DNA from: Levilactobacillus lindianensis
GTDB taxonomy: Bacteria > Bacillota > Bacilli > Lactobacillales > Lactobacillaceae
Assembly: GCF_003946095.1 (NCBI RefSeq)
Contig: NZ_RHOD01000018.1
Span: 1-57,655, forward strand
DNA length: 57,655 nucleotides
Direction of reading: 5' to 3'
Shown: positions 44,634 through 53,957 of the stretch, piece by piece
Numbering within the stretch: position 1 is the first letter of the stretch
Layout: every line of letters begins with the position of its first letter
Position numbers and translations under genes: made by a program
The notes under the pieces: model-generated
What the model was told of the DNA's origin: nothing
Databases searched by the model: none
What the model saw: the letters and a program-made list of their open reading frames with translations, nothing else

Positions 44634-45749
44634 ATGGCTAATGGAAGCAAACAGATTGTAGACTTTGCCAAAATCAAAGCTACGATGGCCGATCCGTATA
44701 AGCACCCGGTACAAGTCATTGACCGGGAGGGTACGGTGGTTGATCCAGACATTCTTGCAAAATATTCAGACGATCAACTGGTAGACTTTATGAAGAAAAT
44801 GGTTTGGGAACGGACATTACACGAACAAACCATGAACTTTTCTCGTCAGGGTCGCCTCGGTTTCTATGCGCCAACCGCTGGTGAAGAAGCCAGTGAGATG
44901 GGTAGTGTAACTGCCTTTAAGGAACAAGACTTCCTGTTACCTGCCTACCGGGATTTGCCACAGATGATTCAGCACGGAACGACCGTTGCTAAAGGGTTCC
45001 TGTGGTCCAAGGGTCATGTTGAAGGAAGTCAACATCCAAATCCAAATATGATTTTCCCACAGATCATCATCGGTGCACAATACGTTGAAACCGCCGGTGT
45101 TGCTCTGGGAATCAAGAAGAATAAAGACGAAGACCGCGTGGCCTTTGCCTACACCGGTGACGGTGGGACTTCCCAAGGGGACTGGTACGAAGGGGTTAAC
45201 TTCGCCAGTGCCTTCCAGGCACCCGCAGTCTTCTTCGTGCAAAACAACGGCTGGGCAATCTCAGTTCCTCGTTACAAACAAACTGCGGCGGAAACGCTGG
45301 CTCAAAAAGCGGTTGCCATGGGTGTTCCTTCTGTCCAAGTGGATGGGATGGATATCGTGGCGGTTCACGAAGTGGCAAAGGCTGCTAGAGACTTTGCGGT
45401 TGCTGGTAATGGTCCCGTTGTGATTGAAACCTTAACTTACCGTTACGGTGCGCACTCCTCCGCTGGGGACGATCCTTCGCGTTACCGGACTAAAGAAGAA
45501 GAAAAGCCTTGGTTTGATGCCGACCCATTGATTCGGTTACGGAAAGTGTTAACCGACAAGGGTGTTTGGTCACAAGACCAAGAAGATAAATTAGTTGCCG
45601 ATTATAAAGATGACTTCAAGCAAGCGATGAAGGAAGCAGAAGCTGCACCTGCACAGAAGGTCTCCGATTTCTTAAAGTGGACGTACAATGTACCAACGCC
45701 GGCGGTTAAGAAGCAAATTGCAGAATTCGAAGCAAAGGAGTCGAAGTAA
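44634..45749 (+). CDS. pdhA: Pyruvate dehydrogenase E1 component, alpha subunit
   Basis: E1 decarboxylates pyruvate with thiamine diphosphate. The alpha subunit carries the TPP motif GDG...NN, here YTGDGGTSQGDWYEGVNFAS followed by VQNNGW. The regulatory-loop region YRYGAHSSAGDDPSRYR is also conserved. ATG 44634 follows AAGGA by 11 bases and gives 371 residues. The GTG at 44625 overlaps the ribosome site. It is the first of four genes for the complete complex. Confidence 0.96.
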   Translation: MANGSKQIVDFAKIKATMADPYKHPVQVIDREGTVVDPDILAKYSDDQLVDFMKKMVWERTLHEQTMNFSRQGRLGFYAPTAGEEASEMGSVTAFKEQDFLLPAYRDLPQMIQHGTTVAKGFLWSKGHVEGSQHPNPNMIFPQIIIGAQYVETAGVALGIKKNKDEDRVAFAYTGDGGTSQGDWYEGVNFASAFQAPAVFFVQNNGWAISVPRYKQTAAETLAQKAVAMGVPSVQVDGMDIVAVHEVAKAARDFAVAGNGPVVIETLTYRYGAHSSAGDDPSRYRTKEEEKPWFDADPLIRLRKVLTDKGVWSQDQEDKLVADYKDDFKQAMKEAEAAPAQKVSDFLKWTYNVPTPAVKKQIAEFEAKESK

Positions 45750-45751
45750 TC

Positions 45752-46729
45752 ATGGCTAAAATGACATATATTAAAGCGATCACTTCCGGTTTGGATCAAG
45801 TGTTGAACGACGATCCAAAGACTTTGATTTTTGGTGAAGACGTGGGTAAAAACGGTGGGGTCTTCCGGACTACCGTTGGCCTGCAAGATAAGTATGGTGA
45901 AGACCGAGTCTTCGATACGCCATTGGCTGAATCTGGGATTCTTGGATTAGCAATTGGGTTATCGTTGACCGGTTGGCGGCCAATCCCTGAAATTCAGTTC
46001 ATGGGCTTTACGTTCGAAGCCATGGATGGCATTGTTGGGCAATTAGCGCGTGACCACTATCGGTTTGGGGGCCAAAAGAACTTCCCTGTAACGGTGCGGA
46101 CGCCATTTGGTGGGGGAACTCATACCGCTGAAATGCATGCCGATAACTTGGAAAACTACTTTACGAGTACCCCAGGGCTACGGGTGGTGACACCTGCCAA
46201 CCCATACGATGCTAAAGGGATGATTATCTCGGCTGTTGAAAGTGACGATCCGGTGCTCTTTATGGAAAACCTGAAGCTTTATCGTTCCATGAAGGCTGAA
46301 GTCCCAGATGAGAAGTACACCGTTCCGTTAGACTCCGCTAAGGTGGTTCGTGAGGGGACCGACATCACGATCGTGGCTTACAGTGCCGAAGTTAATGAAT
46401 CCTTGAAGGCGGCCGATGCTTTGGCTAAGGATAATATCTCTGCTGAAGTCATTGACCTACGTTCCTTGTCACCAATCGACACGGACACCATCTTCGCTTC
46501 CATCGACAAGACCCACAAGGTCGTGATTGTCCAAGAAGCACAACGGATGGCCGGAGTTGGTGCGACGGTTGCGGCTGACATCGCTGAAGAGAAGATTATG
46601 TCTCTGGATGCCCCAATCGGTCGGGTAGCAGCGCCAGATAGCGTCTACCCATTTGCCCAAGCTGAAAATGACTGGATTCCTAATGCGGATGACGTCGAAG
46701 CTAAGGCGCGTGAAATCTTTAACTATTAA
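45752..46729 (+). CDS. pdhB: Pyruvate dehydrogenase E1 component, beta subunit
   Basis: This is the partner of PdhA in the E1 heterotetramer, which passes the hydroxyethyl group to the lipoyl arm of E2. The transketolase-like Pyr domain has FGEDVGKNGGVFRTTVGLQ, FDTPLAESGILGLAIGLSL and the C-terminal domain EVIDLRSLSPIDTDTI. The length of 325 residues is standard. GGAG in the end of pdhA serves as the ribosome site, with 2 bases between the genes. Confidence 0.97.
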   Translation: MAKMTYIKAITSGLDQVLNDDPKTLIFGEDVGKNGGVFRTTVGLQDKYGEDRVFDTPLAESGILGLAIGLSLTGWRPIPEIQFMGFTFEAMDGIVGQLARDHYRFGGQKNFPVTVRTPFGGGTHTAEMHADNLENYFTSTPGLRVVTPANPYDAKGMIISAVESDDPVLFMENLKLYRSMKAEVPDEKYTVPLDSAKVVREGTDITIVAYSAEVNESLKAADALAKDNISAEVIDLRSLSPIDTDTIFASIDKTHKVVIVQEAQRMAGVGATVAADIAEEKIMSLDAPIGRVAAPDSVYPFAQAENDWIPNADDVEAKAREIFNY

Positions 46730-46796
46730 AATTCCCGTTTAAAAAGAAATTAATGTGGGATTATTCGTATTCTAATGAAAGAAAGGAAGTTTTCCC

Positions 46797-48110
46797 ATGG
46801 CTTATACGTTCAAACTCCCTGAGCTTGGTGAAGGAATGGCCGAAGGCGAGATTTCTTCATGGCTTGTTAAAGAAGGAGATACCGTTAAGGAAGACGACAC
46901 ATTAGTCGAAATCCAAAACGATAAGTCGGTTTCAGAATTACCATCCCCAGTTGACGGGAAGGTTGCTCAAATCGTGGCCCAAGAAGGGGACACCGTTGAA
47001 ATTGGTGACCCACTCATCGTGATCGACGATGGGTCTGACACCCCACCTGACTTAGGTAAGGGCGATGCCGCACCAGCTGCGGATGCTGCGCCAGCAGAAT
47101 CGGCACCCGCAGCACCGGCTGCGAGTCCCGCACCGGTTGCTGCGGCCCCAACAGGTGTGCCAGCCGCTTCCGATCCTAATAAGTTAGTCATGGCAATGCC
47201 TTCTGTTCGGCAATATGCCCGCGACAAGGGTGTTGACATCACTATGGTTGCCCCAACTGGGAACCATGGCCAAGTGTTGAAGGTTGATATCGACAACTTT
47301 AATGGTGCCGCCGCACCCGCAGCTACCCCTAAGGCCGCTGCCAGTGCACCAGCCGCTACTAAGGCTACGGGCCAGGCTATCAAGCCTTGGAACGCTGACC
47401 GTCCGGAATTAGAAACCCGAGAACCAATGTCACCAATGCGCAAGATTATTGCCAAGAGTATGCGGGCTTCTAAGGATATTGCACCACATGTCACGTCATT
47501 TGATGAAGTCGAAGTTTCCAAGCTGATGGCTAACCGGAAGAAGTACAAGCAGGCTGCTGCCGACCGCGACATTCACTTAACCTTCTTGCCATACATCGTA
47601 AAGGCTTTAGTTGCTGTCATGAAGGACTTCCCAGAACTGAACGCTTCGATTGATGACACCACCCAAGAAATTGTGACGAAACACTACTACAACATTGGGA
47701 TTGCCACGAACACCGAACATGGGTTGTACGTGCCAAACATCAAGAACGCGGACTCTAAAGGGATGTTCCAGATTGCCAAGGAAATCTCTGAGAATAGTCA
47801 AGCGGCTTACGATAACAAATTGTCACCAGCATCAATGGCCGGTGGGTCGATTACCATCAGTAACGTCGGCTCAATCGGTGGGGGCTGGTTCACACCAGTT
47901 ATCAACCAACCTGAAGTTGCAATTTTAGGGGTTGGCCGAATTGAAAAAGCACCATACGTCAATGAAGATGATCAGATCGTAATTGGTCGTATGTTGAAGT
48001 TATCATTGAGTTACGACCACCGGTTGATCGACGGGGCCTTAGCTCAGAACATCTTAAATGAATTGAAAGCCTTGCTTCATGATCCAGAAATGCTCTTAAT
48101 GGAAGGATGA
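46797..48110 (+). CDS. pdhC: Dihydrolipoamide acetyltransferase (E2) of pyruvate dehydrogenase
   Basis: E2 forms the core of the complex and carries the acetyl group. One lipoyl domain contains K43 ([14 protein letters not shown]). An Ala/Pro linker, a peripheral subunit-binding domain ([20 protein letters not shown]), a second Ala-rich linker and the catalytic domain follow. The active site is SYDHRLIDG with H408 and D412. A single lipoyl domain is usual for lactobacilli. Length is 437 residues. AAAGGAAG lies before the ATG. Confidence 0.97.
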   Translation: MAYTFKLPELGEGMAEGEISSWLVKEGDTVKEDDTLVEIQNDKSVSELPSPVDGKVAQIVAQEGDTVEIGDPLIVIDDGSDTPPDLGKGDAAPAADAAPAESAPAAPAASPAPVAAAPTGVPAASDPNKLVMAMPSVRQYARDKGVDITMVAPTGNHGQVLKVDIDNFNGAAAPAATPKAAASAPAATKATGQAIKPWNADRPELETREPMSPMRKIIAKSMRASKDIAPHVTSFDEVEVSKLMANRKKYKQAAADRDIHLTFLPYIVKALVAVMKDFPELNASIDDTTQEIVTKHYYNIGIATNTEHGLYVPNIKNADSKGMFQIAKEISENSQAAYDNKLSPASMAGGSITISNVGSIGGGWFTPVINQPEVAILGVGRIEKAPYVNEDDQIVIGRMLKLSLSYDHRLIDGALAQNILNELKALLHDPEMLLMEG

Positions 48111-48117
48111 CAGGAAT

Positions 48118-49545
48118 ATGGCAGATGTTGAAAAAAAGGATACCGTCATTGTTGGTGCCGGCCCCGGCGGTTACGTTGCTGCGATTCGCGCGTCTGAATT
48201 AGGCCAAAAAGTGACGCTGATTGAAAAGTCTGATACGCTGGGCGGTGTCTGCCTCAACGTTGGTTGTGTGCCTTCTAAGGCGCTGATTCAAGCGGGTCAC
48301 CGTTTGGAACAAGCTAAGGATGCCTCGACCTATGGGATTTCAACCCAATCAGCGACAATTGATTTCAAGCAAACACAACAGTGGAAACAAACCAAGGTTG
48401 TCGACCGGATGACCAGTGGGGTTAAGATGCTGATGAAGAAGCACCACGTCGACGTGGTTAACGGCGAAGCAGTCTTTCTCAGTGACACCCAGCTCCGGGT
48501 TATGCCAACCGGTGAAAAGCAATTCATGTCGACCGATACAGGTCAGACGTTTGAATTTAATAACATCATCATTGCAACTGGGAGTCATCCGATTGAAATT
48601 CCTGGATTCAAGTTTGAGGGTCGCGTGGTGGATTCCACGGGTGGCCTGAACCTGCCAGAAGTTCCTAAGGAATTCGTTGTGATTGGTGGGGGTTACGTCG
48701 GAACCGAGTTAGCCGGTGCTTATGCCAGCTTAGGGGCTCACGTGACCATCATTGAAGGAACGGGTTCGATTCTGCCTAACTTTGAAAAGGACATGGTTGC
48801 CGTGGTCCTTAAGAAGTTAAAGAAGAAGGGTGTCGAGGTCATTACTAATGCGATGGCCAAGAGCTCTAGTCAAGATGATCAAGGCGTTACGGTCACTTAT
48901 GCAGTTGACGGTAAGGAAACCACGATCAAGGCAGACTACTGTATGGTTACTGTTGGTCGTCGGCCAAACACGGACACGTTAGGTCTGGAATACACGAAGG
49001 TTAAATTAGACAAGCGTGGTTTGATCGAAGTTGACCAACAAGGTCGTACGGCTTCAGAACACATTTGGGCGGTTGGTGACGTCGTTCCCGGTGCCGCATT
49101 GGCTCACAAGGCCTTTGCTGAAGGGAAGACGGCTGCCGGTGCCATCTCCGGCAAGAAGACAGCCAATGACTGGACCAGTGTGCCAGCTGTTTGTTTCGCC
49201 GACCCAGAATTGGCAACCGTCGGCTACACGCAGGCGGAAGCTAAGGACAAGGGGTTGAAGGTGAAGACGTCGAAGTTCCCATTTGCTGGGAATGCACGGG
49301 CCGTCTCACTGGATGCACCGGATGGCTTCGTTCGGTTCGTCTACACCGATGACGAGAATCAAAACGTCGTTGGGGCCCAAGTTGTTGGACCAGAAGCCAG
49401 CACCTTAGCTGGTGAATTATCCTTAACCGTTAACGGGGGGATGAATGTCGAGGATGTTGCCTTGACGATTCACCCACACCCAACGTTAAATGAACCGATT
49501 CAAGAAGCTGCCGATATTGCGTTAGGCTTCCCAACCCACATTTAG
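48118..49545 (+). CDS. pdhD: Dihydrolipoyl dehydrogenase (E3)
   Basis: E3 reoxidises dihydrolipoamide and reduces NAD. The N-terminal FAD motif VIVGAGPGGYVAAIRASELG, the redox disulfide C45/C50 in GGVCLNVGCVPSK, the NAD motif VIGGGYVGTELAGAYASLGA and the C-terminal catalytic His in TIHPHPTLNE are all present. The length of 475 residues is normal. It follows pdhC by 7 bases and closes the operon. Confidence 0.97.
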   Translation: MADVEKKDTVIVGAGPGGYVAAIRASELGQKVTLIEKSDTLGGVCLNVGCVPSKALIQAGHRLEQAKDASTYGISTQSATIDFKQTQQWKQTKVVDRMTSGVKMLMKKHHVDVVNGEAVFLSDTQLRVMPTGEKQFMSTDTGQTFEFNNIIIATGSHPIEIPGFKFEGRVVDSTGGLNLPEVPKEFVVIGGGYVGTELAGAYASLGAHVTIIEGTGSILPNFEKDMVAVVLKKLKKKGVEVITNAMAKSSSQDDQGVTVTYAVDGKETTIKADYCMVTVGRRPNTDTLGLEYTKVKLDKRGLIEVDQQGRTASEHIWAVGDVVPGAALAHKAFAEGKTAAGAISGKKTANDWTSVPAVCFADPELATVGYTQAEAKDKGLKVKTSKFPFAGNARAVSLDAPDGFVRFVYTDDENQNVVGAQVVGPEASTLAGELSLTVNGGMNVEDVALTIHPHPTLNEPIQEAADIALGFPTHI

Positions 49546-49572
49546 TGGGCGAGCGACAACTCTATTTTTCAA

Positions 49573-49609
49573 AAGAAGGGTCTGAGACTTTTGCCTCAGA
49601 CCTTTCTTG
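49573..49609 (+). terminator. Rho-independent terminator of the pdh operon
   Basis: AAGAAGGGTCTGAG (49575-49588) pairs with CTCAGACCTTTCTT (49595-49608) with one bulge or wobble. The T tract is short. From there to 49758 I see no gene. Confidence 0.7.
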
Positions 49610-49758
49610 CGATCTGAACGCCTATAGTCAAAACGTGCGACAACTGACAAGTAGCTGCGCCTATCGTTGTTAACGCGCAGTGATTGGCCACCTTTGACAT
49701 ACGCTCTTTTTGGCATTGGCCGGGAGTTGTGAGGACTCAAATCATAAAGTGGTTGCGC

Positions 49759-49786
49759 TTGCTATCCAGGACCCATTACTTATAAT
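49759..49786 (+). promoter_or_regulatory. Promoter of the LDH-like gene
   Basis: TTGCTA (49759-49764), 16 bp, consensus TATAAT (49781-49786). Confidence 0.6.
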
Positions 49787-49829
49787 GGAACTATGTAGTT
49801 TAATTTTGACGTTTAAAAGGAGGGTCACC

Positions 49830-50735
49830 ATGAACCCAACATTACTGATTCAAGGGAATTTTGATCAAGCCAGTCAGCTGCTACAGCAGCTCCTGATCAC
49901 TGACCTGCCGCTTGATTGTGTGGTTATGCCCAACACAACCACAGATACACCACGGTATCAGTCGTTGGTGGTGGCCAGTGCCTTGTGTCCCCATCTGAGT
50001 ATTCGAGTGGGGACGGCCAGCGATTACGGGCAGGCAGCCTGGATGGTCGTTCTCGACCGTAATGTGAAGGACGCTACCCTGCAATCGCGAGTTGACGAAT
50101 TACGATTGCTCATTAAACGGATTGTTGAAAATGGCTTTGCGGGGCAACTCATCTTCTCAGGTGAGCAGGACGAACTCTTGGCCTATTTTGCCTGGAAGTT
50201 CTCCGGCTTACCAGCCAGTCAAATTTGGGGACTCGGGACCTACCCGTTAACGCGGCTACTGACCTATCGATTGGCCGAACGATTAGGCGTGGGAGCCGCA
50301 GTGATTCAAGCCGCTGTGGTTGGTACGGCTAGTCAACCCATTGCAGCCTGGAGTCGAACATACGTTGGACCGGCACCTATTCTGATGTACCTGGCCAATG
50401 CCGATGCCAACTTTGATGCCGATGATTTGGGCAAGATGAGTAGCTGGTTGGAACGTGAGGCCGCCGGCGATCAGGCCATCTTACGTGACATGGCGTTGAT
50501 CCGCCTCTTGCAGGCCAATTTTGCGGATCAACCACTGATTGCGTCTGTCACCAATGTTCACCAGGAAGACCCTGTTTTTGCGGCGGCCACACCGGTATTG
50601 GTGGGAAAGAAAGGGGTCAAGCACTTGACCAATTTAGTTCTTTCCGAAGACGAAGAGCAGGCGTTTGCAGCACAGATTAAGGCAATCCGAACCGAAATAG
50701 AAACCATTGAAGGGCAACAAACGGAGGGGAAATAA
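49830..50735 (+). CDS. Lactate dehydrogenase-like protein lacking catalytic residues
   Basis: The segment LLAYFAWKFSGLPASQIWGL followed by GTYPLTRLLTYRLAERLGV aligns with L-LDH (YATWKFSGFP..., GTSLDTARFRYALSEKFGV). In that alignment Asp168 becomes Leu140, Arg171 becomes Leu143, and the His195 motif GEHGD becomes VVGTASQP (about 163-170). The N-terminal NAD-binding GxGxxG loop is also absent (LLIQGNFDQASQLL). It is therefore probably not an active dehydrogenase. ATG 49830 follows AGGAGGG by 7-8 bases, giving 301 residues. It is in an operon with UPF0223 and an inositol monophosphatase family gene. Confidence 0.75.
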   Translation: MNPTLLIQGNFDQASQLLQQLLITDLPLDCVVMPNTTTDTPRYQSLVVASALCPHLSIRVGTASDYGQAAWMVVLDRNVKDATLQSRVDELRLLIKRIVENGFAGQLIFSGEQDELLAYFAWKFSGLPASQIWGLGTYPLTRLLTYRLAERLGVGAAVIQAAVVGTASQPIAAWSRTYVGPAPILMYLANADANFDADDLGKMSSWLEREAAGDQAILRDMALIRLLQANFADQPLIASVTNVHQEDPVFAAATPVLVGKKGVKHLTNLVLSEDEEQAFAAQIKAIRTEIETIEGQQTEGK

Positions 50736-50738
50736 CTG

Positions 50739-51035
50739 GTGAAGTCGAATAGTAATTATGAATACCCATTGCAAACAGATTGGTCCACGACGGATATCGT
50801 GGCGGTCACAACCCTCTACCAGCGGGTAGAAGACGCCTACGAGTTGGCTCAGGGTGTCCCCGCAGCGGACATCATCGCGGCCTATCGGGCATTTCAAACG
50901 GTCGTACCGCAAAAGTTCGAGGAGAAACAACTCGGTAGAGACTTTGAAAAGGTGTCTGGCTACAGTATCTACCGGACCGTTAAGCAAGCTAGAGAACAGG
51001 GTGGTAAGGTCAAGATGCAGGAGGCCCGGGGTTAA
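50739..51035 (+). CDS. UPF0223 family protein (YktA-like)
   Basis: A 98-residue soluble protein with the family pattern YEYPLQTDWSTTDIVAVTTL and VSGYSIYRTVKQARE, as in B. subtilis YktA. The function is not established. The start is GTG, with GGAGGGG about 10 bases upstream inside the previous gene, and the stop overlaps the next start by one base. This tight packing shows co-translation with both neighbours. Confidence 0.88.
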   Translation: MKSNSNYEYPLQTDWSTTDIVAVTTLYQRVEDAYELAQGVPAADIIAAYRAFQTVVPQKFEEKQLGRDFEKVSGYSIYRTVKQAREQGGKVKMQEARG

Positions 51036-51826
51036 TGATGCAGGATTGGCAACAACTGAATCGTGACGTAATGGCTGTGCTTCAAGCCGCCCGGAAACGC
51101 GTGCTCGACCGGATGGCTTCCCCATTAACCGTGGCCGAGAAGACCAACCGCAAGGATCTTGTAACCAATGTGGATCGTGAAAACGAGCGCTTCCTGGTCC
51201 GTGAGATTCGGCGAATTGACCCTGAGGCCCATATCTTGGGAGAAGAGGGCTTTGGTGATCATCTGAGTAGCCTGAAGGGTCGGGTGTGGATCGTTGATCC
51301 CATCGACGGTACCATGAATTTTGTGAAGCAGCATGACAATTTTGCCATGATGATTGGCATTTATCAGGACGGTGTCGGCCAACTTGGTTTTATCTATGAT
51401 GTCATGAAGGACGTCCTGTATCATGGTGGGACAGCCGTAGACGGCGTTTGGGCTAATCAAGACCAGTTGACGGCACCAAAGGATTTGCCGTTGGCTGAAG
51501 GCCTCATGGGGGCCAGCTCGCCCATCGTGATCCATGACATTGCCCATATGCAGGCCATTGTTCACGCCAGTTCGGGGATGCGGGTCTATGGAAGCGCCGG
51601 GATTGAAATCATCAATTGTCTGTTAGGGAAGACGGTGGGGTATATTTCATACCTAAAGCCTTGGGATATTGCAGCCGGTCAAATTCTCCTGAATAGTTTA
51701 GGCGTTCAGGTCTCAACTATTGACGGGCGGCCGCTCGATATGCTATCATCTAACCTTGTACTAGTAGCGACGAAAAAAGCGCAACGTGATATTCTCCAAA
51801 TTGAAGAAGATGACGTCTCACTGTGA
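51035..51826 (+). CDS. Inositol monophosphatase family protein
   Basis: This is a metal-dependent sugar-phosphatase fold. The motifs are GEEGFGD (metal), WIVDPIDGTMNFV (metal and catalytic) and PWDIAAGQ. The true substrate may be a sugar phosphate or a nucleotide such as pAp rather than inositol phosphate. It is 263 residues long. The terminator hairpin begins within the stop codon region. Confidence 0.92.
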   Translation: MMQDWQQLNRDVMAVLQAARKRVLDRMASPLTVAEKTNRKDLVTNVDRENERFLVREIRRIDPEAHILGEEGFGDHLSSLKGRVWIVDPIDGTMNFVKQHDNFAMMIGIYQDGVGQLGFIYDVMKDVLYHGGTAVDGVWANQDQLTAPKDLPLAEGLMGASSPIVIHDIAHMQAIVHASSGMRVYGSAGIEIINCLLGKTVGYISYLKPWDIAAGQILLNSLGVQVSTIDGRPLDMLSSNLVLVATKKAQRDILQIEEDDVSL

Positions 51827-51844
51827 CACTGTCACAGTTTTTTT
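51821..51844 (+). terminator. Rho-independent terminator overlapping a stop codon
   Basis: CTGTGAC (51821-51827) and GTCACAG (51831-51837) form a tight hairpin with a 3-base loop and T7. Its left arm contains the TGA stop of the inositol monophosphatase family gene. Confidence 0.88.
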
Positions 51845-51864
51845 ATGCGGCCGGCCGGTATGGA

Positions 51865-51893
51865 TGGACTTTGCCGACCATTGACGCTACAAT
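51865..51893 (+). promoter_or_regulatory. typA promoter
   Basis: TGGACT (51865-51870), 17 bp, TACAAT (51888-51893). The leader to the start codon is about 64 bases. Confidence 0.55.
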
Positions 51894-51963
51894 AAAGCGT
51901 ACTTACTGATGTAAGCATGCCGTGATCCATCTAATTCACCAAGCACGAAAGGAAGAAATACAC

Positions 51964-53808
51964 TTGAAAATCAGAGATGATATCCGCAACATTGCCATCA
52001 TTGCCCACGTTGACCACGGGAAGACGACCCTGGTTAACGAAATGCTGAAACAATCCGATACGTTGGACGAACACGCGTCAATCGAGGACCGTGCTCTTGA
52101 TACCAATGCAATCGAAAAGGAACGGGGAATCACGATCCTGTCCAAGAACACTGCCGTCCGTTATGGCGACAAGCAAATTAACATCTTGGATACCCCAGGA
52201 CATGCCGATTTCGGTGGTGAAGTTGAACGGATCATGCGCATGGTTGACGGCGTTTTGTTAGTCGTTGACGCTTACGAAGGCACGATGCCCCAAACGCGTT
52301 TCGTTTTGAAGAAGGCTTTGGACCAACACTTGACGCCAATCGTTGTTATCAACAAGGTTGACCGTCCAGGTGCCCGTCCTTCCGAAGTTGTGGACGAAGT
52401 TTTGGATCTCTTTATTGAATTAGGGGCCGATGAAGACCAACTGGACTTCCCAGTGGTTTACGCCTCAGCAATGAACGGGACTTCCAGCTACGACCCAGAA
52501 CTGGACACGCAAGAACACACGATGAAGCCTATCTTTGACACTATCGTTAAGCACATTCCAGCCCCAATCGACAACACCGACGAACCTTTACAGTTCCAAG
52601 TTGCCATGCTGGATTACAACGACTTCGTTGGTCGTATCGGGATTGGCCGGATCTTCCGTGGGAAGATCAAGGTCGGCGATAGCGTTTCTGTTATGAAGTT
52701 GGACGGTTCCAAGCAAAACTTCCGAGTTACTAAATTATTTGGTTACTTCGGTTTGAAGCGTTTGGAAATCAAGGAAGCCCAAGCGGGTGACTTGATTGCC
52801 GTTTCTGGGATGGATGAAATCAACGTTGGTGAAACGGTGGTTGATCCTAATACGCCAGAACCACTTCCAATCTTACGGATTGACGAACCAACGCTGCAAA
52901 TGACTTTCCGGACGAACGACTCTCCATTTGCCGGTCGCGAAGGTAAGTTTGTGACGTCTCGTCAAATCGAAGAACGTCTGAAGCGTGAATTGCATACCGA
53001 TGTTTCCTTACGTGTCGATGACACCGACAACCCCGGTGCCTGGGTCGTTTCCGGTCGTGGTGAACTTCACTTGTCCATCTTGATCGAAACGATGCGTCGC
53101 GAAGGTTACGAATTGCAAGCTTCTCGTCCAGAAGTTATCTACAGAACAGTCGACAACGTTCGTTGCGAACCATTCGAATCTGTTCAGATCGATACGCCTG
53201 ACGAATACACCGGTTCAATCATCGATACTCTGTCACAACGTAAGGGTGAAATGAAGAACATGGAAGCCGTTGGTAACGGTCAAACACGTTTGACTTTCTT
53301 AGCCCCATCTCGTGGGTTAATCGGTTACTCAACTGAATTCCTGTCCTTGACTCGTGGATACGGGATCATGAACCACACCTTCTCCAAGTACTTGCCAGTT
53401 ATTAAGAACTGGAACCCAGGTCGTCACAACGGGACTCTGGTTTCCATCAACTCTGGTAAGGTGACGACTTACGCCATCATGGCCGTCCAAGACCGTGGGA
53501 CGATCTTTACCGATGCCGGTACTGAAGTCTACGAAGGGATGATTATTGGTCAAAACAGCCGTGACAATGACATTTCTGTCAACATCACGCGTGGCCGTAA
53601 CCAAACCAACGTCCGGGCTGCCGGTTCTGAAGATATCGCCAAGGTTAAGTCACCATTGAAGATGTCTCTGGAAGAATCACTGGAATTCATCAACGAAGAT
53701 GAATACTGTGAAATCACCCCAGACCACGTTCGTTTACGGAAGCAAATTCTGAACACGAGCGAACGTGAAAAGGCTGCCAAGAAGCGGAAGACTGCTTCAC
53801 GGAAGTAA
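51964..53808 (+). CDS. typA: Translational GTPase TypA/BipA
   Basis: TypA is a ribosome-binding GTPase of the EF-G family involved in 50S assembly and stress or cold growth. G1 is AHVDHGKT (residues 14-21), followed by [17 protein letters not shown] and NKVDRPGAR. Domains II, III, V and the specific C-terminal domain follow, ending in a basic tail. TTG 51964 ([12 protein letters not shown]) is 8 bases after AAAGGAAG. The upstream in-frame start at 51922 has no site. The length of 614 residues matches the family. Confidence 0.97.
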   Translation: MKIRDDIRNIAIIAHVDHGKTTLVNEMLKQSDTLDEHASIEDRALDTNAIEKERGITILSKNTAVRYGDKQINILDTPGHADFGGEVERIMRMVDGVLLVVDAYEGTMPQTRFVLKKALDQHLTPIVVINKVDRPGARPSEVVDEVLDLFIELGADEDQLDFPVVYASAMNGTSSYDPELDTQEHTMKPIFDTIVKHIPAPIDNTDEPLQFQVAMLDYNDFVGRIGIGRIFRGKIKVGDSVSVMKLDGSKQNFRVTKLFGYFGLKRLEIKEAQAGDLIAVSGMDEINVGETVVDPNTPEPLPILRIDEPTLQMTFRTNDSPFAGREGKFVTSRQIEERLKRELHTDVSLRVDDTDNPGAWVVSGRGELHLSILIETMRREGYELQASRPEVIYRTVDNVRCEPFESVQIDTPDEYTGSIIDTLSQRKGEMKNMEAVGNGQTRLTFLAPSRGLIGYSTEFLSLTRGYGIMNHTFSKYLPVIKNWNPGRHNGTLVSINSGKVTTYAIMAVQDRGTIFTDAGTEVYEGMIIGQNSRDNDISVNITRGRNQTNVRAAGSEDIAKVKSPLKMSLEESLEFINEDEYCEITPDHVRLRKQILNTSEREKAAKKRKTASRK

Positions 53809-53830
53809 TTTCTAAAACAAAATTTTAATA

Positions 53831-53873
53831 ACGGTAAGGATCGTGGTTTAACCGCGGTTCTTACCGTTTTTTT
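53831..53873 (+). terminator. Rho-independent terminator of typA
   Basis: ACGGTAAG (53831-53838) pairs with CTTACCGT (53860-53867), with a second inner stem GGTT/ACC, followed by T7. Confidence 0.9.
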
Positions 53874-53896
53874 ATCGAAAAATTTCGAGTGAGCTA

Positions 53897-53905
53897 TGCT
53901 ATAAT
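53897..53905 (+). promoter_or_regulatory. Extended -10 promoter of ftsW
   Basis: TGcTATAAT is a perfect extended -10. No -35 is evident. Confidence 0.65.
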
Positions 53906-53920
53906 GTAAACATTCGATTG

Positions 53921-53934
53921 CCGTTTTAAAACGG
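53921..53934 (+). promoter_or_regulatory. Perfect palindrome between the ftsW promoter and gene
   Basis: CCGTTTTAAAACGG is a perfect 14-bp palindrome 16 bases after the -10, in the position of an operator. In RNA it would have almost no loop, so a protein site is more likely than a hairpin. The binder is unknown. Confidence 0.45.
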
Positions 53935-53957
53935 TGGACTTGGAGCGAACAAAAGGT

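Noticed and set aside
46967-47572. A 201-codon minus-strand frame opposite pdhC
   Set aside because: It is the complement of the Ala/Pro linker of E2, which yields long A/G/S-rich open frames by composition alone.
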